DNA of 43,236 nucleotides from Candidatus Uhrbacteria bacterium (GTDB lineage Bacteria; Patescibacteriota; Patescibacteriia; GWA2-47-26), in contig JACPJN010000003.1 of NCBI GenBank assembly GCA_016187515.1, positions 1-43,236 of the forward strand, given 5' to 3'. A model generated the notes under the pieces. The model saw nothing but the letters and a program-made list of their open reading frames with translations, ran no database searches and was not told the DNA's origin. How positions within the stretch are numbered: position 1 is the first letter of the stretch; each line of letters opens with the position of its first letter. A program made the position numbers and the translations under genes. Below, piece after piece: positions 1-8,177 of the stretch.

Positions 1-138
1 AAACAAGAACTTATCCGATTCGTGAACTACTACAATACCGTTAAACCGCACAAAGGCATCAACAATCTTACCCCCATGGAACAACTAATTAATTACTTTT
101 ATCCGCAAAAACTGTGAACAACGCGACTAAATCCTACA
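1..138 (+). mobile_element. 3'-terminal 138 bp of an insertion sequence; C-terminus of a DDE/integrase-core transposase (KQELIRFVNYYNTVKPHKGINNLTPMEQLINYFYPQKL*) plus terminal end
   Basis: Open frame 1-117 ends with a YN.VKPHKGI..LTPMEQL pattern typical of IS3/IS481-like integrase-core transposase C-termini. Perfect inverted match to 43099-43236, stopping at ...TCCTACA (5'-TGTAGGATTTAG on the other strand). Confidence 0.8.
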
Positions 139-141
139 AAT

Positions 142-281
142 GAGAGTGTTGAAGAATATACGATTGCGTAGGTTCACACGAATATCCACGAATAGACGGC
201 CGCAAAATCCTGGGTTTCCTGCGATATCTATCTCCTGCGGCCTGACGAATGATCACGAATCATCAATTGTTCAACGGTCTC
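142..281 (+). repeat. MITE-like/structured ~140 bp repeat, copy 1
   Basis: gagagtgttgaag...cacgaatatccacgaatagacggccgc...caattgttcaacggtctc. Shares ends and internal blocks with copies at 6617, 18579 and 30383. Ends 4 bp before the prmC ATG. Confidence 0.75.
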
Positions 282-285
282 GATT

Positions 286-1278
286 ATGACCGCCAACCAA
301 ACCCTGCAGTGGGCAATGGAAAAATTGCAAAAAGCCGGCGTGGATTCACCCGCACTTGACGCGGAGCTGCTTTTCATACACGCGCTTCATTCTGCGATTC
401 GCGCGAATCGCAGAATGGACAGAACATGGCTTTATGCGCATGGGAAAGAGCAAGTGCGTATGACGGCATTACGGCGTTATAAAAAATTAATCGCGCGGCG
501 GATTAAGCGCGAGCCCGTGGCCTATATTTTGGGCCATAAAGAATTTTATGGATTGGATTTTTTGGTGAATCGTTCTGTGTTGATCCCCAGACCGGAGACC
601 GAGATATTAGTCGAGCGAGCGCTCGACGAAATTAGAAATTGGAAATTAGATATTAGAAATTTAGCTGTGGTGGATGTGGGGACGGGGAGCGGGGCGATTG
701 CGGTGGCGGTGGCGAAAGAATGTAAAATTAAAAATGTAAAATGTAAAATTATCGCGACCGACATTTCCGTCCAGGCACTCAAGGTGGCGAAGAAAAACGC
801 GTGGCGGCATGGGGTGGACAAGAAAATCACATTTTTACGCGGAAATCTATTGGAACCGGCGTTCAATGTCATCCTGAACGAAGCGGGGCGAAGTGAAGGA
901 TCCCGCACGAATGTGTGCGCGTCCGCGCGAGATTCTTCGCCTCCGACTCAGAATGACAGATTGGTGATTGTGGCTAATCTGCCTTACCTGCCAACCGCGG
1001 AATGGCGCGGGGCACAGCCCGAAATAAAAAAATGGGAACCGCGCGCGGCGTTGGATGGCGGGAAAGATGGTCTTAAGTATTATCGGAAGTTGTTTGCGCA
1101 ACTCAAATTTCTAATTTCTAATTTCCAATATCCAATTTCCGTTTTTTGTGAACTCTGTCCTCATCAATTCTCCCCTTTTAAACGCCTGGCGCGCGAATTT
1201 TTTCCAAGCGCGAAATTTCGCGTGGAAAAGGACTTAAGCCGGCAAGAACGCGTGGTGATTGTAAATGTTGGGGAGTAA
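286..1278 (+). CDS. prmC: Peptide chain release factor N5-glutamine methyltransferase with several repeat-derived insertions
   Basis: HemK/PrmC motifs: REPVAYILGHKEFYGLDF, VLIPRPETEILVE, VVDVGTGSGAIAVAVA, VANLPYLP (NPPY variant). Confidence 0.9.
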   Translation: MTANQTLQWAMEKLQKAGVDSPALDAELLFIHALHSAIRANRRMDRTWLYAHGKEQVRMTALRRYKKLIARRIKREPVAYILGHKEFYGLDFLVNRSVLIPRPETEILVERALDEIRNWKLDIRNLAVVDVGTGSGAIAVAVAKECKIKNVKCKIIATDISVQALKVAKKNAWRHGVDKKITFLRGNLLEPAFNVILNEAGRSEGSRTNVCASARDSSPPTQNDRLVIVANLPYLPTAEWRGAQPEIKKWEPRAALDGGKDGLKYYRKLFAQLKFLISNFQYPISVFCELCPHQFSPFKRLAREFFPSAKFRVEKDLSRQERVVIVNVGE

Positions 1279-1280
1279 TA

Positions 1281-1312
1281 AAAGCCCTGCGCGAGGTTGT
1301 CGCACAGGGCTG
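1281..1312 (-). terminator. Hairpin terminator for the minus-strand ORF at 1449-1658
   Basis: agccctgcgc-gaggttgt-cgcacagggct stem. On the minus strand it is followed by cttttatta. Confidence 0.5.
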
Positions 1313-1448
1313 CCCTCTCCGAGGCGGCCCGGGCCAGGGATACGGGTGCATCTCTTCACGGAAGGGGGGAAGGACGTGGGCTATCGCCCCTTTCTTTGGG
1401 CCTTTATCTCACCTCCTTTTTTGCGCGGCAGTTTTGCCGCGGAAAGAG

Positions 1449-1658
1449 CTACTGGTTCGGGTGGTCGCTCTGCAGTCCCTCGGACGCGGTTTCGGCCGAG
1501 AGCGGGTCGGGGGGCTTCTCCTCGTGGTGCACCGCGCCTCGGCGCGGATTCCGGTGGCTGACCCGGGTTTCGCTCGCGGCGCGTGCCCCGCTCTTGCGCT
1601 TCTTGCGCTTGCGAAGTTCGCGCGCCTTCTGGCGGTGTTTGCTTCCTTTGCGTGCCAA
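1449..1658 (-). CDS. Small very basic protein (TTG start), unknown function
   Basis: MARKGSKHRQKARELRKRKKRKSG... preceded on the minus strand by AGGAGGAG-taacc-TTG, with a hairpin plus T-rich stretch downstream. Confidence 0.5.
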   Translation of the reverse strand: MARKGSKHRQKARELRKRKKRKSGARAASETRVSHRNPRRGAVHHEEKPPDPLSAETASEGLQSDHPNQ

Positions 1659-1749
1659 GGTTACTCCTCCTGGTGATTTACCGCGCCCCTATGGCGCGAT
1701 AATGGTGTAGAGTATATCGGGGGCAGGGAAAGTTGTCAAGAGGGGCGGG

Positions 1750-2649
1750 CTAAGGAGGGGAGATTGTTTGCTTTTGAAGCGCCGCGGTGATTGGGTCAAG
1801 TTCGCCCTCCATAATTTTCGGCAGATTGTGGAAGTTTTGATTGATGCGGTGGTCGGTTAGGCGGTCTTGCGGAAAATTGTAAGTGCGGATTTTTTCCGCG
1901 CGCTCGCCAGTGCCGATTTGTCCGCGGCGCCTCGCTTCACGCTCGGCGCGCTGTTTCTCCTGCTCCAGCGCGAATAACCGCGAGCGCAAAACCTGCAAAG
2001 CCCGTGCCTTATTCTGCTGCTGTGAGCGTTCGTCTTGACAAGAGACGACCAGGCCGGTAGGCAGGTGAGTAACGCGGATCGCGGAATAGGTGGTATTTAC
2101 GGATTGTCCGCCATGCCCTCCGGCCGTCATGGTATCGATGCGCAAGTCCTTGGGATCAAGTTTAACATCCAATTCCTCGGCCTCGGGGAGCACGGCCACG
2201 GTTACCGTGGAGGTATGCACGCGGCCGGCTTTTTCGGTTTCCGGAATGCGCTGGACGCGGTGCACCCCGGATTCAAATTTGAGCGCACGGTACGGCCCTT
2301 TGCCTTCAATGGAAAAAATGATTTCTTTAAAGCCGCCGATGTCCGTGCGACTGGACGAGGCGACCCGTACTTTCCAGCCCTGGCGCTCGGCAAAACGCGC
2401 GTACATGCGGTAAAGCTGCGCCACAAATAAGGCGGCCTCCTCTCCGCCGGTTCCGGCGCGGATCTCCATGATTACGTTCCGCTGTCCAATATCTGTTTGT
2501 TTTCCGGCGCGCGAAAGCGCGGCTTTGACTTGTCCATACTCGCGGCTTAAGTCCTGAATTTTTTGCGGATGAGCCAAGACCTCGGGCGAGCTTAACAACT
2601 GCTCAAGTTCGGCGGCGCGGGATTGTAGGTTGGAGGATTCGTTAGTCAT
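1750..2649 (-). CDS. prfA: Peptide chain release factor 1 (short N-terminus)
   Basis: [10 protein letters not shown]...[38 protein letters not shown] carries the GGQ motif of class I RFs. Start at MTNESSN is preferred over the 10-residue upstream extension. Confidence 0.92.
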   Translation of the reverse strand: MTNESSNLQSRAAELEQLLSSPEVLAHPQKIQDLSREYGQVKAALSRAGKQTDIGQRNVIMEIRAGTGGEEAALFVAQLYRMYARFAERQGWKVRVASSSRTDIGGFKEIIFSIEGKGPYRALKFESGVHRVQRIPETEKAGRVHTSTVTVAVLPEAEELDVKLDPKDLRIDTMTAGGHGGQSVNTTYSAIRVTHLPTGLVVSCQDERSQQQNKARALQVLRSRLFALEQEKQRAEREARRRGQIGTGERAEKIRTYNFPQDRLTDHRINQNFHNLPKIMEGELDPITAALQKQTISPP

Positions 2650-2709
2650 ACCTAAATCATTATACAAAAACATCCCCATTTTGTCATTCCCGGATGACGA
2701 TTGGGGATG

Positions 2710-2997
2710 TTACTTCTCTTCCCTTTCGATTTTTGCCGTACGCTTGGATTCTTTTTCTTTGAGTTTTGCGCGCTTGCTCTTTGTCGGGCTGGCCGATTTT
2801 TTGGACGTACGCTCGGTAAATTTTTCAACTCGTCGAGCGGTGTCCACCAGTTTTTGTTTGCCGGTATAAAAAGGATGGCAGGCGCTGCAAATTTCCACGC
2901 GGATCTCCTCGACGGTTGATCCGGTGGTATAGCTTGCCCCGCAGGCGCAAGTAATCTTGGCCTGCGGGTAGTAGGTTGGGTGAAGGTCAGTTTTCAT
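2710..2997 (-). CDS. rpmE: Ribosomal protein L31 with extended Lys-rich C-terminus
   Basis: [60 protein letters not shown]; Zn-binding L31 signature. Confidence 0.93.
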   Translation of the reverse strand: MKTDLHPTYYPQAKITCACGASYTTGSTVEEIRVEICSACHPFYTGKQKLVDTARRVEKFTERTSKKSASPTKSKRAKLKEKESKRTAKIEREEK

Positions 2998-3045
2998 AAC
3001 TGTGTACGAATCAACGAATTTCGTCCGAATACTACGAATTTATTG

Positions 3046-3324
3046 TTATTTTCGGGTGGTCTTTACTATATCACAGGCACTAAAACTTGACAAGCCTACG
3101 ATGGAGGCTGCGTGGCCAGGTACGGCTGGAGGTTCGATCGCGGCCAGCTTCTCCAGGGTGTCCAGCGTCGGGGACTGCTCGGCCCGCAGAAGCCGCGAAA
3201 CGTAGCCGCGGCTGAGACCGGCGAAGTCGGCCAGCCGATTGACCGATAGTCCCCTGGCCCGGGCCAGCGCGCCGATCTTCTTGGCAGCCCGCTTGGTCGT
3301 GGCCGTGACCTTGGCCCGTCGCAC
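3046..3324 (-). CDS. Small XRE/Cro-like helix-turn-helix protein
   Basis: GALARARGLSVNRLADFAGLSRGYVSRLLRAEQSPTLDTLEKLAAI is a canonical HTH_XRE layout; GTG start. Confidence 0.65.
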   Translation of the reverse strand: MRRAKVTATTKRAAKKIGALARARGLSVNRLADFAGLSRGYVSRLLRAEQSPTLDTLEKLAAIEPPAVPGHAASIVGLSSFSACDIVKTTRK

Positions 3325-3641
3325 CCTGCGGACCGTAGGCGGTCTGCGGACAGAACGTGCTGCTTATAGGCAGCAGATCGGGCTTGACCGCTGCCCCTCG
3401 ATGGGTCTAGCCTGCGGACGATGGACACGGCCAGGCAAAACGGTTGCCCACGGGAAGCGGCAGGCCTTCCGAGGAGCACGGCTGCGTCGGGTTGGATCGC
3501 AGACCATGTTCCCACCGCCGCGAATGAGTTATCCACAGGACGCGGGCATGGACTGGATGCGGCGGCCAGATGTATACTAAACTTTACGAACGTGTAAGCT
3601 GCGAAACGGGGCAGGGGCCAACGTGAGCACTCATCGTACGT

Positions 3642-3818
3642 ATGGACACATTACGTCTAATCACATTCTACGTTGTAATAATGGCGCCGCCGATTGTGGG
3701 GTTTCTTTCCGGTTACGTTGCCAGCCGCCGGCTCGGCGCCATACGGGGTCTTTTGGTTGGCCTTGGGGCGATGATTGTCGCCTATATGGTTGCTGGTATC
3801 TTTGTGGCAAATCGATAA
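3642..3818 (+). CDS. 58-aa small hydrophobic (two-TM) protein, not in the supplied ORF track
   Basis: Translation from 3642: MDTLRLITFYVVIMAPPIVGFLSGYVASRRLGAIRGLLVGLGAMIVAYMVAGIFVANR*. Confidence 0.45.
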   Translation: MDTLRLITFYVVIMAPPIVGFLSGYVASRRLGAIRGLLVGLGAMIVAYMVAGIFVANR

Positions 3819-3869
3819 CCACTGACGGCATGACGGTGTCCCTATGGTAGCGAGAACTGCGGCTTGACC

Positions 3870-3998
3870 ATGCGAGACTCGCCTGCACGCGTAGCGCTTC
3901 TTTTATTGACACTTGGGGGATGTGCTTCTGAGTCAGACTCTGGCTACCAGCCCAACGATGCGAGCAGCCCTGGTCTTGACAAGGCAGGGGAGCTTTGA
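3870..3998 (+). CDS. 42-aa mini-lipoprotein candidate, not in the supplied ORF track
   Basis: MRDSPARVALLLLTLGGCASESDSGYQPNDASSPGLDKAGEL*: N-region, hydrophobic core and lipobox LGGC, then a polar tail. Confidence 0.4.
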   Translation: MRDSPARVALLLLTLGGCASESDSGYQPNDASSPGLDKAGEL

Positions 3999-4004
3999 TA
4001 CACT
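3976..4004 (+). promoter_or_regulatory. Sigma70-type promoter for rpsB-tsf
   Basis: TTGACA - 17 bp - TACACT. Overlaps the 3' end of the mini-lipoprotein ORF. Confidence 0.55.
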
Positions 4005-4079
4005 GCGGAAACTTAAAAAACACGCTGAAAATCTAATCCTGCTCCACAGAGCTGTTTCAGCGGATGAATTAAGGATTAT

Positions 4080-4826
4080 ATGACTAAAACCCCAGAACTT
4101 ATTGATTTACTTAAGGCCGGAGTGCATTTCGGCCATAAGACCTCGCGCTGGCACCCCAAAATGGCGCCTTTTATTTTTGGCGCCCGCGGCGGCGTGCATA
4201 TTATTGATCTGGAGAAAACTCAAGAGCAGCTGACCGCCGCGTTAAATTTTGTGAAGAACCTGGGCAAAGAAGGGAAAACCATTTTATTTGTGGGGACCAA
4301 AAAGCAGGCCGCGGCGTTTATCAAAGCGGAAGCGATCGCGGCCGGTCTGCCTTACGTGGAGAATCGGTGGCTGGGCGGCAGTATTACCAACTGGTCGGAG
4401 ATTTATAAGCTCATCAAGAGGTATCTTGATCTTAAGGGCAAGCAGGAGCGCGGACAGTTGAGTAAATATACCAAAAAAGAACAGCTGGAATTTCAAAAAG
4501 ATATTGAACGCATGCGGCAGCTGGTGGAAGGGATGGCGACCTTAACGCGGCTTCCTGACGCGCTGTTTCTAGTGGATCTTAAATACGAAGACACGGCGCT
4601 GCGCGAGGCGAATCAAAAAGGGATCCCGATTGTCGCGCTTTGCGATACCAATGTTAATCCGGAGCAAGTCCAATATCCGATTCCCGGAAACGATGACGCG
4701 CTCAAAGCCATTGAGTTGATCGTCAAGCTCGTGGCGCAGGCGTATAAAGAGGGGAAAGAGGAGGGTGCGGCGGCAAAGGTGGAGAGCGAGGAGAAGGATG
4801 TGGAGAAGGTGGAAGTAGCAGCTTAA
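4080..4826 (+). CDS. rpsB: Ribosomal protein S2
   Basis: LLKAGVHFGHKTSRWHPKMAPFIFG...FVGTKKQA...YVENRWLGGSITNW...LPDALFLVDLKYEDTALREANQKGIPIVALCDTNVNPEQVQYPIPGNDDA. Confidence 0.97.
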   Translation: MTKTPELIDLLKAGVHFGHKTSRWHPKMAPFIFGARGGVHIIDLEKTQEQLTAALNFVKNLGKEGKTILFVGTKKQAAAFIKAEAIAAGLPYVENRWLGGSITNWSEIYKLIKRYLDLKGKQERGQLSKYTKKEQLEFQKDIERMRQLVEGMATLTRLPDALFLVDLKYEDTALREANQKGIPIVALCDTNVNPEQVQYPIPGNDDALKAIELIVKLVAQAYKEGKEEGAAAKVESEEKDVEKVEVAA

Positions 4827-4950
4827 TTTCTAATTGCTCTAATTATTCTAATTAACCTAAACAATGCCGAATTTCTAATGAACAATTTTGGGATTTGGAT
4901 ATTGGGGATTGTTTAGAAATTAGGTCAATTAGATCAATTAGGTCAATTTT
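4825..4950. repeat. Palindromic period-9 (AATTAGRNN) array, family A copy 1
   Basis: TCTAATTGC|TCTAATTAT|TCTAATTAA|CCTAAACAA ... TTTTGGGATTTGG ... TTGTTTAGA|AATTAGGTC|AATTAGATC|AATTAGGTC. Confidence 0.8.
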
Positions 4951-4955
4951 ACGTT

Positions 4956-5534
4956 ATGATTGATTCAAAACTAGTCATGGAACTTCGCGCGCAGACCGGC
5001 GCCGGAGTGCTGGAAGCAAAAAAAGCGCTGGAGGAGACCGCCGGCGATATTGCCAAGGCCATTGAGCAGTTGCGCAAATCCGGCGCGCTTAAAGCCGCGA
5101 AAAAATCCGATCGCGAAACGTGCGAAGGTCTGGTGCATGCTTATATCCACGGCGGCGGAAAAGTCGGGGTGCTGGTGGAAGTTTTGTGTGAGACGGATTT
5201 TGTCGCGCGCAACCCGGAATTTGAAGCGTTGGCCCATGATCTGGCGATGCAGATCGCGGCCACGAATCCTTTGTATGTCAAGCCGGAAGATGTGCCTTCC
5301 GAGATGGTGGAAAAAGAAAAGGCGATCTATGTAGAAGAAGTGGCGGGCAAGCCGGCCAACATTGTAGAGAAAATCGTGAAAGGCAAGCTGGACAAATGGT
5401 ATTCGGATGTCTGCCTCATGCGTCAGGCATTTATCAAAGACGAGGATATCACGATTGAAGATCTGATTAAATCCAAAATCGTGAAGTTGGGTGAAAATAT
5501 CCAAGTGCGGAGGTTTGTACGGTTTGCACTCTAG
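4956..5534 (+). CDS. tsf: Elongation factor Ts
   Basis: LVMELRAQTGAGVLEAKKALEETAGDIAKAIEQLRKSG...LCETDFVARNPEFEALAHDLAMQIAA. Confidence 0.97.
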   Translation: MIDSKLVMELRAQTGAGVLEAKKALEETAGDIAKAIEQLRKSGALKAAKKSDRETCEGLVHAYIHGGGKVGVLVEVLCETDFVARNPEFEALAHDLAMQIAATNPLYVKPEDVPSEMVEKEKAIYVEEVAGKPANIVEKIVKGKLDKWYSDVCLMRQAFIKDEDITIEDLIKSKIVKLGENIQVRRFVRFAL

Positions 5535-5576
5535 ACAAATAACTCGCGAATCAGAGACGAATAACTCACGAATATA

Positions 5577-5602
5577 AAACGGGGCCGCAGGGCCCTGTTT
5601 GT
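5577..5602 (+). terminator. rho-independent-like hairpin after tsf
   Basis: acggggcc-gca-gggccctgtttgtg. Confidence 0.5.
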
Positions 5603-5710
5603 GTTAATAATGACATCTTATTATGGGACAATTGACAATGTTCAAGGCATGGTCTATGATGGTCATAGGTTGTTAATTTACAAAACCCTTCACCAGTCAA
5701 GGAGGTCCCA

Positions 5711-6484
5711 ATGGATCGACACGCACAGAAGGTGTTCCTCGCCGTCGCCATCGGCGTCGGACTCGGCATTCTTGCCGGCCGAGCGCTTGGCGGGGCGTTG
5801 GCCTGGATGCTCGGCGCCGCGCTCGGCGGGGCGTCCGCGTACGTCCTGTTCGCGCCCATCGCCGCGCTGCGCGCGATTCCGCGCGCGTACCGCGCCGCGC
5901 GCGGGAAGTGGCCGAACGCGGAACGGTGGGAGATGATCCGGTGGAACGTCTGGGCGGCCCTCGCGCCCATGACGACGATCCTCGTGTTTATCGCTCTGCT
6001 CGAATGGAGCGATCCGGAGGCCATCACGGCGTTCAAGTTGTTCGGCCGGGTCGTTTTCTTCACCACGGTGTTTGGAAGCGTGTTCTGGGTCTTCATGGCC
6101 AGTATTGCAATGTACCGTTGGCCCTCCGATCTCGACAAGGATCACGAGGGTCAAATCGTCCAGCTGCGCTACAGGACGGTCCACGCGCTCCTGCCGGTCC
6201 TCGTGTTCTGGCACACCCCGCGGCTCCTCGGATGGATCGCGTTCGTGGCCATTCCGGGGATGGTGACGTTCTCCCTGCGCCTCGCCAAGCAGTGGGTCAT
6301 CCTCATCCACTCGGACATCCGCATGATCTGCCTGGCGGACGCGTTCCTGTTCGCGGGCATCGGGACGCTCGTCGGCGGCCCGATCCTGGCCTGGATGGCT
6401 GGTGGCGGTGCCTTCGGCGTGCTGAACTACCGGATCGTCTCGGTCCGCCTGCTCAAGCTGAAGCCGGTGCGCTCGGCAAAGTAG
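5711..6484 (+). CDS. Multi-pass membrane protein with locally GC-rich composition
   Basis: ATG after ggaggtccca; several hydrophobic segments (VFLAVAIGVGLGILAG, LAPMTTILVFIALL, VVFFTTVFGSVFWVFMASI). Confidence 0.7.
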   Translation: MDRHAQKVFLAVAIGVGLGILAGRALGGALAWMLGAALGGASAYVLFAPIAALRAIPRAYRAARGKWPNAERWEMIRWNVWAALAPMTTILVFIALLEWSDPEAITAFKLFGRVVFFTTVFGSVFWVFMASIAMYRWPSDLDKDHEGQIVQLRYRTVHALLPVLVFWHTPRLLGWIAFVAIPGMVTFSLRLAKQWVILIHSDIRMICLADAFLFAGIGTLVGGPILAWMAGGGAFGVLNYRIVSVRLLKLKPVRSAK

Positions 6485-6542
6485 CGGAAAGTAGAGGAGC
6501 GACCAGTCATACCGGTCAATGTTCGTTCGTACGTTCCAAGAT

Positions 6543-6582
6543 CCCCCGAAGCAGGACTGCCACTGCTCCGGGGTTGTTTTTT
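6543..6582 (+). terminator. rho-independent terminator
   Basis: ccccgaagcagg...cctgctccgggg-like stem followed by ttgtttttt. Confidence 0.5.
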
Positions 6583-6588
6583 GAGAAT

Positions 6589-6616
6589 TTGACACGTTGA
6601 TTAAGGGTGTTATAAT
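6589..6616 (+). promoter_or_regulatory. Sigma70-type promoter directly abutting MITE copy 2
   Basis: TTGACA - 16 bp - TATAAT, then the element begins. Confidence 0.6.
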
Positions 6617-6757
6617 GAAAATGCTGAAGAACTAACACCTGCGCAGGTTCACACGAATATTCACGAATAGACGGCCGCCGGAATCGCCGGTTTCCTGCGT
6701 TGTCCTGGCCAGGCGGCCTTACAAATGAACACGAATAATCAATTGTTCAACGGTCTC
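6617..6757 (+). repeat. MITE-like/structured ~140 bp repeat, copy 2
   Basis: gaaaatgctgaagaactaacacctgcgcaggttcacacgaatattcacgaatagacggccgcc...aattgttcaacggtctc. Immediately follows a TATAAT box. Confidence 0.8.
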
Positions 6758-6770
6758 ATAATAGCCAGAT

Positions 6771-7319
6771 ATGGAGAGTCAAAATAATAATAAAGAAGTG
6801 CTGGAGGCAATTCAGGAGTTGGCGACCCACATGGATCAGCGGTTTGATGCGGTTGATCAGCGTTTTGAGCAGGTTGATAAGCGTTTTGAGCAGGTGGACA
6901 AGCGGTTTGAGCAGATTGATGAGCGGTTCGATGCGGTGGATCAGCGGTTTGATCGTGTTGATTTGCGTTTTGAGCAATTGGAAAAAAGCTGGGAAACGCG
7001 ATTTTTAGAATTACGCAAAGATATCGCGATACAGGTTGAAGGTGTGTATAAGCGCATTGACAACGTCGAGACCAGTTTGGGAAAGCGCATTGACAACGTC
7101 GAAATTGGTTTGGGAAATAGAATTGACAATGTTGAAACCAGTTTGGGAAATAGAATTGATCTGGTCAACGAGCGGATTGACAAGCTGTATACCGCGGTTG
7201 ACGGATTTGTGGTTCTCCACCGTAAATTGGAACAAGAATTCACCATGCTGCGATCAAAATACCAGCGGCTGGAGGAGCGTCTGGTATTAGTTGAACAGAA
7301 AGTCGGGCTTGCGGCATAA
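6771..7319 (+). CDS. Coiled-coil protein with heptad-type peptide repeats
   Basis: VDQRFEQVDKRFEQVDKRFEQIDERFDAVDQRFDRVDLRFEQLEK and RIDNVETSLGKRIDNVEIGLGNRIDNVETSLGNRID repeats. Confidence 0.8.
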   Translation: MESQNNNKEVLEAIQELATHMDQRFDAVDQRFEQVDKRFEQVDKRFEQIDERFDAVDQRFDRVDLRFEQLEKSWETRFLELRKDIAIQVEGVYKRIDNVETSLGKRIDNVEIGLGNRIDNVETSLGNRIDLVNERIDKLYTAVDGFVVLHRKLEQEFTMLRSKYQRLEERLVLVEQKVGLAA

Positions 7320-7333
7320 GGCCAACCCAACAC

Positions 7334-7362
7334 TTGACAGAAAAATAGGGGTAAGGTAGAGT
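7334..7362 (+). promoter_or_regulatory. Promoter of the rplJ-rplL operon
   Basis: TTGACA - 17 bp - TAGAGT. Confidence 0.5.
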
Positions 7363-7379
7363 GGGGATACAATTAAATA

Positions 7380-7499
7380 GCCACAGACCATAGGCAAACC
7401 AGTGTGTAAGTCCTATGCAGGCGATCCATGGGTGTGGGTTTCATAACCCCTCCCATCCTCCCCTTATCTTAAGGGGAGGGGAGTGTGGATGTCTGTGGC
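7380..7499 (+). ncRNA. Putative L10(L12)4-binding ribosomal protein leader
   Basis: Long-range 9-bp closing stem GCCACAGAC(7380-7388)/GTCTGTGGC(7491-7499); internal hairpin CATAGG/CCTATG. Located between the promoter and rplJ. Confidence 0.5.
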
Positions 7500-7547
7500 A
7501 TAACCACAGCTTATTTATTTTTATGCCCGGTAGTAGAATTTCGACGT

Positions 7548-8078
7548 ATGCCTAAAACAAAAGCTCAAAAAGAGCAGACCCTTCAAGAATTTACCGAACG
7601 GCTGGGGAAGATGAAAGGGATGGTGCTCGTGGATTACAAAGGACTCAAGGTTAAGGATGCCCAGAAAATCCGGGAGGCCTCTTGGGGCGAGGGGATTGAT
7701 TATGAAGTGGTGAAAAAGACCTTGCTTAAATTGGCCCTCAAGAATAAAGGCCTGGAAAACGCGCTTGATCCCCAGGCCTTGGAAGGAAACATTTCAACGG
7801 TGGTGGGCTATCAGGATGAGGTGGAAACCGCGAAGTTTGCCGCGAAGTTTGCCAAGGAGATTGAGGCGATTAAGATTCTGGGCGGACTCTTCGAGGGTAA
7901 GTATATTTCCGCCAGTCAAGTAAAAGCGCTTGCCGCGCTGCCAAGTCGGGTCGAACTTTTGGCACGCTTGGTGGGCACGCTTAACGCTCCGATTTCCGGA
8001 TTGGTGAATGTCTTGGCGGGAAATCTGCGCGGATTGGTGCGGGTGTTAGATGCGGTTAGAGAAAGTAAATCAAGCTAA
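7548..8078 (+). CDS. rplJ: Ribosomal protein L10
   Basis: MPKTKAQKEQTLQEFTERLGKMKGMVLVDYKGLKVKDAQKIREASWGEGIDYEVVKKTLLKLAL; preferred start 7548. Confidence 0.93.
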   Translation: MPKTKAQKEQTLQEFTERLGKMKGMVLVDYKGLKVKDAQKIREASWGEGIDYEVVKKTLLKLALKNKGLENALDPQALEGNISTVVGYQDEVETAKFAAKFAKEIEAIKILGGLFEGKYISASQVKALAALPSRVELLARLVGTLNAPISGLVNVLAGNLRGLVRVLDAVRESKSS

Positions 8079-8079
8079 C

Positions 8080-8172
8080 AAGTAAATCAGGTAAATCAGG
8101 TAAATCAGGTAAATCAGGTAAATTGCGAGCTTGATTTACTTGTCTTGCTTGCCTCGCCTGATTTACCACAAC
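8080..8172. repeat. Period-9 (GTAAATCAG) palindromic array, family B copy 1
   Basis: GTAAATCAG repeated tandemly, then CTTGATTTA|CTTGTCTTG|CTTGCCTCG|CCTGATTTA. Confidence 0.8.
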
Positions 8173-8177
8173 AATCT

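Noticed and set aside
1265-1710. Plus-strand ORFs 1265-1561, 1297-1710 and 1434-1676
   Set aside because: Overlap the RBS-bearing small basic minus-strand ORF and its terminator; Arg/Pro/Gly-rich shadow translations.
3096-3536. 146-aa minus-strand ORF overlapping the HTH gene
   Set aside because: Overlaps a recognisable HTH gene in another frame. The translation (RSARWPGPGDYRSIGWPTS...) has shadow-frame composition.
4971-5504. 177-aa minus-strand ORF antisense to tsf
   Set aside because: Fully antisense to a confidently identified housekeeping gene, without its own signals.
5690-6595. 301-aa minus-strand ORF and 230-aa plus-strand ORF (5908-6600) overlapping the membrane protein
   Set aside because: Shadow ORFs caused by GC-rich codon usage; composition is low-complexity R/E/D/H/P without any recognisable domain.
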